From Nodularia sp. LEGE 06071 (GTDB lineage Bacteria; Cyanobacteriota; Cyanobacteriia; Cyanobacteriales; Nostocaceae): 64,000 bases of DNA. This document shows, one piece after another, positions 54,990 to 63,176 of the stretch. Both the position numbers and the translations under genes were made by a program. The notes beneath the pieces were generated by a model that was not told the DNA's origin, searched no databases, and saw only the letters and a list, made by a program, of their open reading frames with translations. The stretch spans positions 124,001 through 188,000 of the forward strand of contig NZ_JADEWH010000007.1 of the NCBI RefSeq assembly GCF_015207755.1. The letters run 5' to 3'. Positions within the stretch are counted from its first letter, which is position 1; the number at the start of each line of letters is the position of its first letter.

Positions 54990-55958
54990 ATGGGTGTATT
55001 AACATCTTACCTTCAGCAAGAGTTTATTCGACGAGCTTGCCCAGGATGGGTATGTCGTCATGAGAGTGCGATATTATCCAAGGATCTGACAAATTTCTTA
55101 GGCTATACTCCTCGTGTAGATGTCCTACTAGAACGTCAAGATGGTTCAAGGCGGCTATGGATTGAGTTCGAGATTAGCAGAGCAGATCCAGTGGCAAATC
55201 ATGCCAAATTTGCTACTGCTCACTTATTCCAGCCACAGCAAGAAACTGACAGCTTTATTAGTATGGTTAGCTCTCATGTGGCGCGTGGGCGGCGAAATTT
55301 AGCAGCAAATACTATTTCATTGATGCGACACATAGGTATGAGTGCTTTTCAAACGGTACTGTTCCCACAGATACCTAGAGAAGAGATTCAGTATCTTAAT
55401 CATTTAACCCTGCAAAATTTAACAAACCTGAGTCTAGCGGTAGAACCTGAAATTGAACGTGCTATGTCTGTTTCAGCAACCATTTTGACTGCTTCATCTC
55501 GTCGCATTCATTTCGCAGGTGACATGATGGATGTGATGCTCAACCTTCGACAATGGAATCATGATGTAAATACCTCTCAAGGAAAAAAATTATGGGGAAA
55601 GCGCACAATTACTTACTTTGTTTTTGATCCACACTCCAAAAGTTTTGCTCCGTCAAAATTCTGCGCTTATATAGCTATTCCATCTGTATTTAACTCTCAT
55701 GTTACTAACGTTAGTTATATCAATAGAGCGCAAATGACAGTAGAGCTTTACGTAACTCTAGATGGTACAGATAGTCGTTTTGATGGTCATAATGCTCACA
55801 AGCATCTTACTCAAAGTTTAGCTATGACTCCTTGCAAATACAATGAATCTTCAGAAATAGGAGTTATATTTAATGAGTGGCTTAATCATCACTCAAGTAG
55901 TATTAACGTTCATCCTAATGGTGCTGTGTTTTTATTACCCCCTTCATGGTTTAAATAG
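54990..55958 (+). CDS. Putative PD-(D/E)xK-like nuclease-fold protein
   Basis: The 322-residue product has an N-terminal domain with FIRRACPGWVCRHESAILSKDLTNFLGYTPRVDVLLERQDGSRRLWIEFEISRADPVANHAKF. The arrangement of an early glutamate, RVDVLL and then WIEFEIS (D, strand turn, E-x-E) matches a restriction-endonuclease-like core. The C-terminal half (ITYFVFDPHSKSFAPSKFCAYIA) is unfamiliar. It lies between the dpdE side and dpdA, convergent to dpdA with six bases between the stops. It may be an accessory of the Dpd system or an independent restriction protein; no precise family is claimed. Confidence 0.6.
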   Translation: MGVLTSYLQQEFIRRACPGWVCRHESAILSKDLTNFLGYTPRVDVLLERQDGSRRLWIEFEISRADPVANHAKFATAHLFQPQQETDSFISMVSSHVARGRRNLAANTISLMRHIGMSAFQTVLFPQIPREEIQYLNHLTLQNLTNLSLAVEPEIERAMSVSATILTASSRRIHFAGDMMDVMLNLRQWNHDVNTSQGKKLWGKRTITYFVFDPHSKSFAPSKFCAYIAIPSVFNSHVTNVSYINRAQMTVELYVTLDGTDSRFDGHNAHKHLTQSLAMTPCKYNESSEIGVIFNEWLNHHSSSINVHPNGAVFLLPPSWFK

Positions 55959-55964
55959 TTAGAA

Positions 55965-56831
55965 TTAATCATCCTTGAAACCGCTTTCGAGTAAATGTTT
56001 AATTCGTATGGAGTGCTTATCCACAAAAGGAATCCGAACGGCAGCATATTTTTTATCAGTAACAGTATAATAATTTGCCTTTGGATCTAACCAAGCACGG
56101 CGTAAAGGACTAGCCGAATCAAAACTTGTTACACCCAAGTGACGAAAGGCTGGAATAGCACTAATTCGAGCTACCCCAAATAAGTGCAATCGAGTATTAG
56201 AAGTTAAATGAGGATGAATTTTCTTTAAGATTTCTATAATCTGTTGGCTCGGAGTTCTAGCTAATCCACCAAGTGCAATATATTCATAACCCATACCAAT
56301 ATATGCTTTGACAGCCTCAGGATAAGATTCAGGGTCCCAACCCTGAACCGCACCAATGGGAGTAAATTTATATTCTCCACTTCGATGCTTTTGAATAAAA
56401 TCTTCAGCATTTTTAATAGTTAAATCATAACGTTTTTCCCTAACACCTGCTTCAGCAAATGGACCAACTATCAAATGGTGAATACTGACCCCATAATTAA
56501 AACCTAAACTCTCATAATAATCCAAAATTTCTTCGGTACTGTAGGGAGGGACTTCTTCCTTGAAATAGCCAAAAGCCCCACAATCTCCCATTACTGAACC
56601 TGGAAAGCGAATAAATTGATGGATACCAATTTCGTTAATTTTAGCTTTCTTTGTTTTGCTATTTTCAACAACTACTTTAGAAACTAAAATTCCATCATAG
56701 TTAGAAAATGGAAACATTTCGTGAGCATACACGTCATTTTCATAGAGGTTTCGACTAGGTGTACTCATATCGTTTAAAAAGTCATAGCCAGGGTCTACTC
56801 GGTCATCCCATTCTGGAATGAAATACTGCAT
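55965..56831 (-). CDS. dpdA: DpdA-like DNA 7-deazaguanine transglycosylase, probably C-terminally truncated
   Basis: The protein belongs to the tRNA-guanine transglycosylase superfamily in its DpdA branch: FPGSVMGDCGAFGYF (catalytic aspartate about D83), HHLIVGPF, PIGAVQGWDPESY, GYEYIALGGLAR (188-192), LHLFGVARISAIPAF and the nucleophile-type aspartate in SFDSASPLRRAW (about D238). DpdA exchanges guanine in DNA for preQ0. The ATG at 56831 is the natural start; the frame is open 10 codons further to a TTG. The product is only 288 residues and ends 50 residues after the second aspartate, with no zinc-type cysteines, so the C-terminus may be lost. It is convergent with the PD-(D/E)xK-like gene. 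Confidence 0.82.
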   Translation of the reverse strand: MQYFIPEWDDRVDPGYDFLNDMSTPSRNLYENDVYAHEMFPFSNYDGILVSKVVVENSKTKKAKINEIGIHQFIRFPGSVMGDCGAFGYFKEEVPPYSTEEILDYYESLGFNYGVSIHHLIVGPFAEAGVREKRYDLTIKNAEDFIQKHRSGEYKFTPIGAVQGWDPESYPEAVKAYIGMGYEYIALGGLARTPSQQIIEILKKIHPHLTSNTRLHLFGVARISAIPAFRHLGVTSFDSASPLRRAWLDPKANYYTVTDKKYAAVRIPFVDKHSIRIKHLLESGFKDD

Positions 56832-56899
56832 ACCCAAATGTATATTAGGGGCTGGAGGCAAGTCAGGAATCGACAGAAATTAATTTTCCATTTTCAAAA

Positions 56900-57721
56900 T
56901 TATTTGCAACTTTTTTTATTACTTGTATTACTATTAACTTTTTTTTTAGGTAATTCCGGTGGCATTTCTAATTGATGTGGTACACGCTCCATAGATTGAG
57001 TGAATACTTCTGGTTTCTCATACACCCTTTGTAGCAGTTCAGTTTCAATAGACACACATTCAGCAAATTGCTTTAAAAGAAAACCTTTAAGTCCGAATAA
57101 ACCATAGCAATAATGCTTTGCTTCTGCATTAGAAAGAGTTAAAATAAAAGTTTTTGCAGTTAAATCTTTGATGTGAGACTTACTTGTTTTTGAAGCGAAA
57201 AATATCAATGTCTGCTCAGGTTTAGTTGCAACTGGCAGACGAAGAGATCGCAGATAGTTTTCTCCCAATAGCAAAAACACCAAATCATAACCAACAATAG
57301 CTTGTTCAAAAGCTTGGTGAACTTCTAAAAATTTGGCCCATTCATCTATCTCATATCCCTTCATTCTGTTGAAGGTAACTTCGTAAGGCACTATAATTTT
57401 ATTTTCAGGAATTAGCCCATACCCAGCAGATAGAATAACTAAGTCCACTGCTTGTTGACCAACCGACTGGCGTAGTAGTTCTACTCCTTCTATTGCTCGC
57501 AGGTGTTGCAACCCAGTGTACATCTGAGTAGCTGGGCAGGCAAACTCTCCCAATTCATCAGAGCGAGATTGCAAACGAGCAGAGTCTTTGAAATCTTCCA
57601 GTGTCAACTGGTTAGTTGGCTTAAACCGCTTTTCTCCCGTGCAAGAAGTAATAATCAATACACGATAATTATGCCCGAAGCTAGTTGAAGCTAAAGATGT
57701 TGTTAGGGATGATTTAACCAT
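56900..57721 (-). CDS. YaaA/DUF6884-like protein, possible DpdC counterpart
   Basis: The 273-residue product has YRVLIITSCTGEKRFKP at the N-terminus, FACPATQMYTGLQHLRAIEG, VDLVILSAGYGLIPENKIIVPYEVTFNRM and YDLVFLLLGENYLRSLRLP. This set (ITSCTGEK, LSAGYGL, LLGENY) is characteristic of the DUF6884 and YaaA-like fold. Such proteins are often coded next to DpdA and other base-modifying enzymes. It precedes dpdA by 68 bp on the same strand and probably shares its transcript, so it could process or handle the inserted base. Calling it DpdC would be a guess. The C-terminal tail is lysine-rich. Confidence 0.72.
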   Translation of the reverse strand: MVKSSLTTSLASTSFGHNYRVLIITSCTGEKRFKPTNQLTLEDFKDSARLQSRSDELGEFACPATQMYTGLQHLRAIEGVELLRQSVGQQAVDLVILSAGYGLIPENKIIVPYEVTFNRMKGYEIDEWAKFLEVHQAFEQAIVGYDLVFLLLGENYLRSLRLPVATKPEQTLIFFASKTSKSHIKDLTAKTFILTLSNAEAKHYCYGLFGLKGFLLKQFAECVSIETELLQRVYEKPEVFTQSMERVPHQLEMPPELPKKKVNSNTSNKKSCK

Positions 57722-57891
57722 CTTTATACTTTACCCAAAAATTAAGAATTTCCAAAACTAGTAGTTTGAAAAGTTTTTATGCAACATCAATAATATACCT
57801 CTTGAAAAAAAATTGTGGTGATATGTATGGTTGACAAAATTTCAAGTTAATTAGCTTTGTGAAGGTCATAGTTATAAATTCCAGCCATTAA
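57722..57891. other. Intergenic, no gene seen
   Basis: This is the upstream region of the YaaA-like/dpdA unit on the minus strand. It is AT-rich; no palindrome like CTTGTATRCAAG is found here. Confidence 0.4.
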
Positions 57892-58077
57892 GTGACAATC
57901 AGAAGTAACCACCAAGCGTTTAGCTTGCCAAACAAAGAAGCGAAGTATGAAACATGGCAAGAGTTTGAGCGGATATTTAATGATGAAAAGACCAAGAAAA
58001 GATATATACAACAAATAAGTTTTGACGAATCAAAACTCATAATATATTGGCGAATCACTACTGACCTAGATAATTGA
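57892..58077 (+). CDS. Possible small hypothetical protein (GTG start)
   Basis: The 61-codon frame starts with GTG and gives a charged, helix-then-strand peptide (KYETWQEFERIFNDEKTKKRYIQQISFDESKLIIYWRI). Composition is protein-like, but no family is recognised. The region after it, to 58460, shows no supported gene; a 71-codon minus-strand frame at 58237-58452 was seen but has no supporting evidence. Confidence 0.35.
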   Translation: MTIRSNHQAFSLPNKEAKYETWQEFERIFNDEKTKKRYIQQISFDESKLIIYWRITTDLDN

Positions 58078-58460
58078 CCAAAAAATCAGACTTCGTATGT
58101 CAAAACAGACTTAAAAATTGACATGGCTGAACAATTCTGACTTTTCACGGAAAGTCCTCAAACCACGAAACAGTATGGCTTTTTATACACAAGGATTCTC
58201 AACAGTTATGGTTGATCAGAATCTCTAACGTAAAAATCAGGTTATTACATAGCGGTCGAAAGCAGAGATTTTAACAGACATACCAACAAACTGTAAGCTA
58301 TAGCTATAGTCATCCAGATTAGGACGTAAACTATAAGAGTTCCCACATAGCATCATGAACTGCGTACACCAGAAAACATAAAAATGGGATAAGCCAAAAA
58401 TCACAGTATGCCAATCTAGCACAAACCCTTCTGTATTAAGCTGATTAGCCAAACCTGTTT

Positions 58461-58844
58461 TTAGTTTCCCTTGACTACTTCTAAGGTTAATATCCCTTGA
58501 GGTTTATTGACGAGCAGTTGCATGATGTCCAACCACGCAGAACCCATGAGGGTATCGGGAATATCATCCCCAACGTGAACGGGAATAATAAACTCGGTGT
58601 CATCAATGATCACCCTGCCTTCATACAAATTGAACTGACCTTCCCCTCGTGCTGTTGTCATGAAGATTTGGGCAGCAATTCTTAACCACTCCAATGCTTC
58701 CAAGTCTTGGGTATTAATAGCCAGCCACCCCGCAGTAAAGCCAGTATCAAATAGAGCTTCCACAGAAAATACATCTCCATTGGCGGCCAGCATCTGGATT
58801 TCAAACCATAGCTCACCATTGTCCCCAAAAGCACCTACACCCAT
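58461..58844 (-). CDS. Retropepsin-like aspartyl protease-fold protein
   Basis: The 127-residue product has the single-lobe pepsin pattern: VEALFDTGFTAGWLAINTQDLEAL with the catalytic-type DTGF, then GEGQFNLYEGRVIIDDTEFIIPVHVGDDIPDTLMGSAWLDIMQLLVN, the second strand pair and the LMG-x-x-WL hydrophobic-glycine block. Such short proteins (DUF-type clan AA aspartic proteases) are common in cyanobacteria. It overlaps the gene upstream (58835-59158) by 10 bp and forms a small operon with it. Confidence 0.78.
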   Translation of the reverse strand: MGVGAFGDNGELWFEIQMLAANGDVFSVEALFDTGFTAGWLAINTQDLEALEWLRIAAQIFMTTARGEGQFNLYEGRVIIDDTEFIIPVHVGDDIPDTLMGSAWLDIMQLLVNKPQGILTLEVVKGN

Positions 58845-59158
58845 AGTCTGCCACAGGTTCCAGTATCATTCAGGCGAAAGATGGTAAGCTTGACATCGGT
58901 ATCGTCATAAGAATGACGGATTTTTTGGGTTAGTCCTGGCAAAGTTTGATCAATCAAATAATTTTCACTTTCGGGGTCGATGGCAATAAACCAGTTGTAA
59001 TGCGTTTCTATTAAATGCTCCCGCAGGCGTTCAAACACAGCCCGACATTGCAAAGCCAGAGTATTGCTGTGTTCCCGGCGGTGATCAAGGTCTGACGGTG
59101 CGATCACCGATGGTGCTAGAATACGGCTTCGACGACGGGGTTGGTAAACTTGTGTCAT
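58835..59158 (-). CDS. Hypothetical protein upstream of the retropepsin-like gene
   Basis: The 107-residue product starts MTQVYQPRRRSRILAPSVIAPSDLD, a basic N-terminus, and has FERLREHLIETHYNWFIAIDPESENYLIDQ followed by a strand-rich end. I do not recognise a named family. It overlaps the retropepsin-like gene by 10 bp and follows the small IS-disrupted gene whose 3' remnant lies at 59163-59210, so the three probably formed one operon. Confidence 0.65.
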   Translation of the reverse strand: MTQVYQPRRRSRILAPSVIAPSDLDHRREHSNTLALQCRAVFERLREHLIETHYNWFIAIDPESENYLIDQTLPGLTQKIRHSYDDTDVKLTIFRLNDTGTCGRLWV

Positions 59159-59210
59159 ATCAACAGTTAATCGCTTGTGTGATTTTATTATGGCGCAATG
59201 CCAACTTGCA

Positions 59211-60148
59211 TGAACCTATCCCACTAATACCAGATTGTGGTAATCTACTCTTGATATGAGTTGGGTGTATCATTTGATGGCAGGGCGTTTTGAGGGATTG
59301 AGTGACCTGGAATGGAAGTTATTTGAGGATATATTTCCCAAAGAGCCATTGAATCGTGGCAAAGGAATGCCTCACGCACCATACCGCTATGTATTAAATA
59401 GTTTGTTGCACATTCTGATTACTGGGTGTCGATGGTGTGATTTACCAAGGGGGGGTATATGGGCATCAAAAAGCTCATCCCACCGATGGTTAAAAAGGTG
59501 GCGGGAGGATGGAACATTTGAACACCTACAGGGACGTATACTAGCGATTGCTGATCATAAGGGACTAATAAATTGGAACTTTGGCGCGGTTGACGGGTCT
59601 TTTTCCCCCTGGAAAGGGAGGTGGTGAAGAGGTTGCTTATGGCGGCAAAGGTAAAGGTATACTGATTCATACGCTGACGTTCGGCAATGGAATGCCTCTG
59701 GCTAATTGCACTACCCCAGCCAACGGTAATGAGCGAGAACAAGTAATTCCCTTACTGGATAAGGTTAAACTCAAAACATTAAAACGGGGCAGACCACGTA
59801 AACGAATCAAAGTGCTGGCTGCTGATAAAGGTTACGACTCAAAACAAAAACGTGCTGACCTCCGAAAACGAGGTATTCGTCCTCAAATTCCAAAGCGAGT
59901 CTGGAAAACCAAGAAAAACAAAGTCAGACCTATCAAAATCTCCGTCCCCAGATTTCAACAAGAGCGGTGTTTTGCTTGGTATCAACGCAAATATCGTCGC
60001 CTTGTCGTCAGATGGGAACGTCAAAAGGTTTATTTTGACGCATTCATAGACCTTGCTACCATCCACATCTGGATTAACAAAATATTATTAGTGGGATAGA
60101 TTCATCAAGAGTAGATTACCACAATCTGGTATTAGTGGGATAGGTTCA
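59211..60148 (+). mobile_element. IS5-family insertion sequence with perfect 45-bp inverted repeats
   Basis: The terminal repeats 59211-59255 and 60104-60148 are exact reverse complements (TGAACCTATCCCACTAATAC at the outer end). The element is about 938 bp and carries a two-frame transposase. A clear target duplication was not recognised at the outermost bases. It interrupts a small minus-strand gene. Confidence 0.9.
59256..60099 (+). CDS. IS5-family transposase, expressed by -1 frameshift
   Basis: Frame 1 (59256-59627) encodes the N-terminal HTH and first DDE part: FEGLSDLEWKLFEDIFP, LLHILITGCRWCDLP, NWNFGAVDGSFSP (first aspartate). Frame 2 (59581-60099) has GKGGGEEVAYGGKGKGILIH, KVLAADKGYDSKQKRADLRKRGIRPQIP (second aspartate) and the C-terminal RCFAWYQRKYRRLVVRWE (the E is in the QERCFAW region). 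The frames join at TTTTTCCCCC in the SFSP codons; a slip back of one base gives DGSFSPGKGGG, the continuous family sequence. This is the usual two-ORF arrangement of the IS427 group. Confidence 0.85.
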
Positions 60149-60149
60149 C

Positions 60150-60252
60150 CAGATATTTTTGCCAGTGAACGTGCTGATGATATGGTCTGTAACCATTCCT
60201 CCGCAGTTGTTTGGTCTGTAACGGCATATAAATTTTCATCTATTGCTTGCAT
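60150..60252 (-). pseudogene. 5' part of a small gene interrupted by the IS
   Basis: From the ATG at 60252 the frame reads MQAIDENLYAVTDQTTAEEW, LQTISSARSLAKISG and then enters the IS repeat. On the other side of the IS (59210 down to 59163) the minus strand reads CKLALRHNKITQAIN plus stop, 5 bp before the next gene starts. If the IS is removed the two parts could form one small protein of about 52 residues heading the retropepsin operon. The join is not proven. Confidence 0.45.
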
Positions 60253-60564
60253 ATGGCAAGTCTTGCCACCTGATACACTTAATTAAGTATTAACTTGTAG
60301 GCTCTAAATGTCAAGTTAATAACTATTAAATGAACATATCATATGATATCTCTGTTCTGAGGCTGTGCAACTAAAATAAAAAGTTTGACTTTAGTCTCAA
60401 TACAACAAAGTTGAATTTGCGACGGGCTACGTCTACGCACACTCTCATCATCAAGGTTTATCATAAATTGCAGGTCGCTATCTCGGTTCAGGTATTGATT
60501 TCCCTTCGATTTTGCAGATTAACAAGCTCAGAAATATCAGGATTAGTAAAAGGGAAAAGAAGAT
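60253..60564. other. Intergenic region, no gene seen
   Basis: This region holds the promoter side of the disrupted small gene and AT-rich DNA. No supported gene is present. Confidence 0.4.
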
Positions 60565-60607
60565 TCCTGCTCCCTCTCCTTAGTAAGGAGAGGGATGGGG
60601 TGAGGTT
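60565..60607. terminator. Hairpin at the recG 3' end with GGGGTGAGGT repeat
   Basis: CCCTCTCCTTAGTAAGGAGAGGG is an inverted repeat with a 10-bp stem, followed by ATGGGGTGAGGTTT, the same repeat type as at 16617. It lies at the recG end on the minus strand and likely terminates transcription. Confidence 0.6.
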
Positions 60608-60611
60608 TGAA

Positions 60612-63083
60612 TTAAGTCAAAATCGCCCCACCCATTAACCGTTCATAACGATATTTCAACTCAGCTTTCATCAAAAACCAACGTTCGAGAGTTGCATCCA
60701 TCTCGATCACTTTCTCCGCAACTTGTCGGGCTAACAGCAAAATTTCCTCATCTTCCACCAAACTTGCCAAAGTAAAATCTGCTACACCCGATTGACGAGT
60801 TCCCAGCACTTCCCCAGGGCCACGAAACCGCATATCCATTTCCGAGATAAAAAAGCCATCCTGGGATTGTTCCAATACCTTCAGCCGTTGTTGAGCATCA
60901 GCACTCTTAGAACTACTCATCAATAAACAGAAAGACTGAGCCGCACCACGACCAACACGCCCGCGCAATTGATGCAGTTGTGATAAGCCAAATCTCTCAG
61001 CATTTTCAATTAGCATAATTGTTGCATTGGGAACATCTACACCCACTTCTACAACCGTAGTAGAAACCAATATTTGCGTTTGATTATCGCGGAATTTGGT
61101 AATTGCTTCGTCCTTATCTGCGGAACTCATCCGACCATGCAATAACCCCACCTGAAAATCAGGAAAAATACTTTCTTGTAACTTTTGATGCTCCTCTACA
61201 GCCGATCGCAAGTCCAATTTTTCTGATTCTTCCACTAGAGGTAAAACGACATAAACTTGTCTTCCTTGGGCAACTTCTCGGCGGATTAAGTCGTAAGCTT
61301 CAGTACGCTGTTGACCTGTTAATACAGTGGTCTGAATTTTTTGCCGTCCTGGTGGTAACTCATCAATCTGGCTAACATTCATATCCCCATGTATTGTTAA
61401 TGCCAATGTCCGAGGAATGGGGGTGGCGGTCATAGTTAATACATGGGGTTGGTCGCCTTTTTGCTGTAACAACGCCCTTTGTTTAACGCCAAAGCGATGT
61501 TGTTCATCAATCACCACTAAGCCCAATTGGTTAAAGTTAACAGTGTCTTGAATTAAAGCATGAGTTCCCACTAATAAAGGTAATTCACCTGTTTGTAGCT
61601 GAGAGTGAATTTCTCGCCGTTTGGCAACTTTGGTAGAACCTGTCAGTAATTCTACGGGTAAATGCAACAGGTTAAACCAACTAACTAACTTGCGGTAATG
61701 CTGTTCTGCTAAAACTTCCGTGGGAGCCATTAACGCCGCTTGATATCCCGATTGAATGGCGGCGAGGATCGCAATTACAGCCACCACAGTTTTACCAGAA
61801 CCCACATCGCCCTGTATCAGACGATTCATCGGGGTAGATTTTTCTAAGTCTGTAAGAATATCGTTGAGGACTCGTTGCTGTGCGCCAGTCAGTTGAAAAG
61901 GCAGAATTTCCGAGAATTTTTCGACTAACTGACCTTTGGGGGCGAGAATAGCGCTGGTTTGAATTTGGCGGGCTTGGTGCTGACGTTGTAATAAACCGAG
62001 TTGCAGGTAAAAGAATTCATCAAAGACTAAGCGACGACGAGCAGCTTGCAGAGTCATGCTGTCATCTGGAAAATGGATGTTAGCGATCGCATCCTTCAAT
62101 TCCATCAAATTATACTTTGTCCTTAACCCTCTAGGCAAAGGATCTTTCAGGTGAACCGTAGCTGGTAAAGCCGCCGTTATCGCCTGTCGCACCATAGTTG
62201 CCATCACACCCTCAGTTAGAGCATAAATTGGCACTACCCGACCAATAGTCAAAGAATCAATCGTATCTCCTGGATGTGCTAACACCTCAAGTTCCGGGTT
62301 ATCCAGCGTCAAGCCATATTTACTTTCTTTCACCAACCCACAAGCCGCCAAAATACTACCCACTGGGTAACGGCGTTTTAAACCTTCTTGCCAACCGCGA
62401 CTAGCAAAACGCGCCCCCGCAGAAAAGCGAGTAATTTTAATTTCACCAGTATTATCTTTGAGAACTAATTCTAAAATCGATAATTTCTTATTTCTAGGGC
62501 TAGTAAAACAGTTACAACGCTTGACATTAGCAATGATTGTCACCGTTTCACCCCCCTGCAATTCCCGGATATTCACCTGACGCGCATAGTCAATATGATC
62601 ACGGGGATAGTAGAAAAGCAAATCGCGCACAGTATACAAATTCAGCGCCGCTAATTTATCCGCCTGACGAGGGCCGATTTCTGGTAAATCACTGAGTTTT
62701 TGCTCAATGTTGGGCGCTAACCTCCGACTCACTTCCGCCACAATTGGTGATTTCGGTTGAAGTTTTTGGCGTTGGTATATCTGTGATTTCTCTGTGCTAT
62801 TTTCTTTTGGTTCTTGCTGTAACTGGTAGAGATACCTCCGAGTTTCCGCTATCAGATGCTGTCTTTCTGACTGTTCCAGATGGGGATAATTAGCAAATTT
62901 TGCCGCTAGTTCTTGCCAACGGCCACGTTCTGATGGGGGCAAAGCTGTGGGGAATTTCCCAAAAGTCAAGCAGAGAAATTCACTGAAGCGGTATTGTCTG
63001 CCCATCAAGTCTGTGAAGCCTTTGTCTGCTTCTATTGCCAAGGCTTTGTGCAATCTTACCCAATCTGGTTTGTCATTAGTCAT
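60612..63083 (-). CDS. recG: ATP-dependent DNA helicase RecG
   Basis: The 823-residue protein is complete. The wedge/OB domain is visible (NVKRCNCFTSPRNKKLSILELVLKDNTGEIKITRF) after an N-terminal cyanobacterial extension of about 130 residues and IGPRQADKLAALNLYTVRDLLFYYPRDHIDY. Helicase motifs are LTGAQQRVLNDIL, Walker A QGDVGSGKTVVA, APTEVLAEQHY, LVVIDEQHRFGVKQRA (DEQH), TMTATPIPRTLA, VSTTVVEVGVDVPNA and QLRGRVGRG. RecG remodels stalled forks and Holliday junctions. The ATG at 63083 directly follows a tandem heptamer tract that replaces a normal leader. Confidence 0.96.
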   Translation of the reverse strand: MTNDKPDWVRLHKALAIEADKGFTDLMGRQYRFSEFLCLTFGKFPTALPPSERGRWQELAAKFANYPHLEQSERQHLIAETRRYLYQLQQEPKENSTEKSQIYQRQKLQPKSPIVAEVSRRLAPNIEQKLSDLPEIGPRQADKLAALNLYTVRDLLFYYPRDHIDYARQVNIRELQGGETVTIIANVKRCNCFTSPRNKKLSILELVLKDNTGEIKITRFSAGARFASRGWQEGLKRRYPVGSILAACGLVKESKYGLTLDNPELEVLAHPGDTIDSLTIGRVVPIYALTEGVMATMVRQAITAALPATVHLKDPLPRGLRTKYNLMELKDAIANIHFPDDSMTLQAARRRLVFDEFFYLQLGLLQRQHQARQIQTSAILAPKGQLVEKFSEILPFQLTGAQQRVLNDILTDLEKSTPMNRLIQGDVGSGKTVVAVIAILAAIQSGYQAALMAPTEVLAEQHYRKLVSWFNLLHLPVELLTGSTKVAKRREIHSQLQTGELPLLVGTHALIQDTVNFNQLGLVVIDEQHRFGVKQRALLQQKGDQPHVLTMTATPIPRTLALTIHGDMNVSQIDELPPGRQKIQTTVLTGQQRTEAYDLIRREVAQGRQVYVVLPLVEESEKLDLRSAVEEHQKLQESIFPDFQVGLLHGRMSSADKDEAITKFRDNQTQILVSTTVVEVGVDVPNATIMLIENAERFGLSQLHQLRGRVGRGAAQSFCLLMSSSKSADAQQRLKVLEQSQDGFFISEMDMRFRGPGEVLGTRQSGVADFTLASLVEDEEILLLARQVAEKVIEMDATLERWFLMKAELKYRYERLMGGAILT

Positions 63084-63121
63084 TGGTCATTAGTCATTAG
63101 TCATTAGTCATTAGTCATTGG
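63076..63121. repeat. Heptanucleotide tandem repeat (STRR type)
   Basis: About six and a half units of GTCATTA or GTCATTG lie in tandem just upstream of and overlapping the recG start codon. Such 7-bp short tandemly repeated repetitive sequences are a hallmark of heterocystous cyanobacteria. Confidence 0.8.
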
Positions 63122-63176
63122 GAAGTTACCGTCTTCTCCCCCCTGCTCCCTGCTCCCCTGCTTCTTCCCCCACTCC

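Noticed and set aside
58237-58452. 71-codon minus-strand frame downstream of the retropepsin-like gene
   Set aside because: Composition is hydrophobic and irregular, with no family and no clear start signal; support is too weak.
63060-63125. GTCATTA repeats as a CRISPR array
   Set aside because: Units are 7 bp without spacers, so it is a simple tandem repeat.
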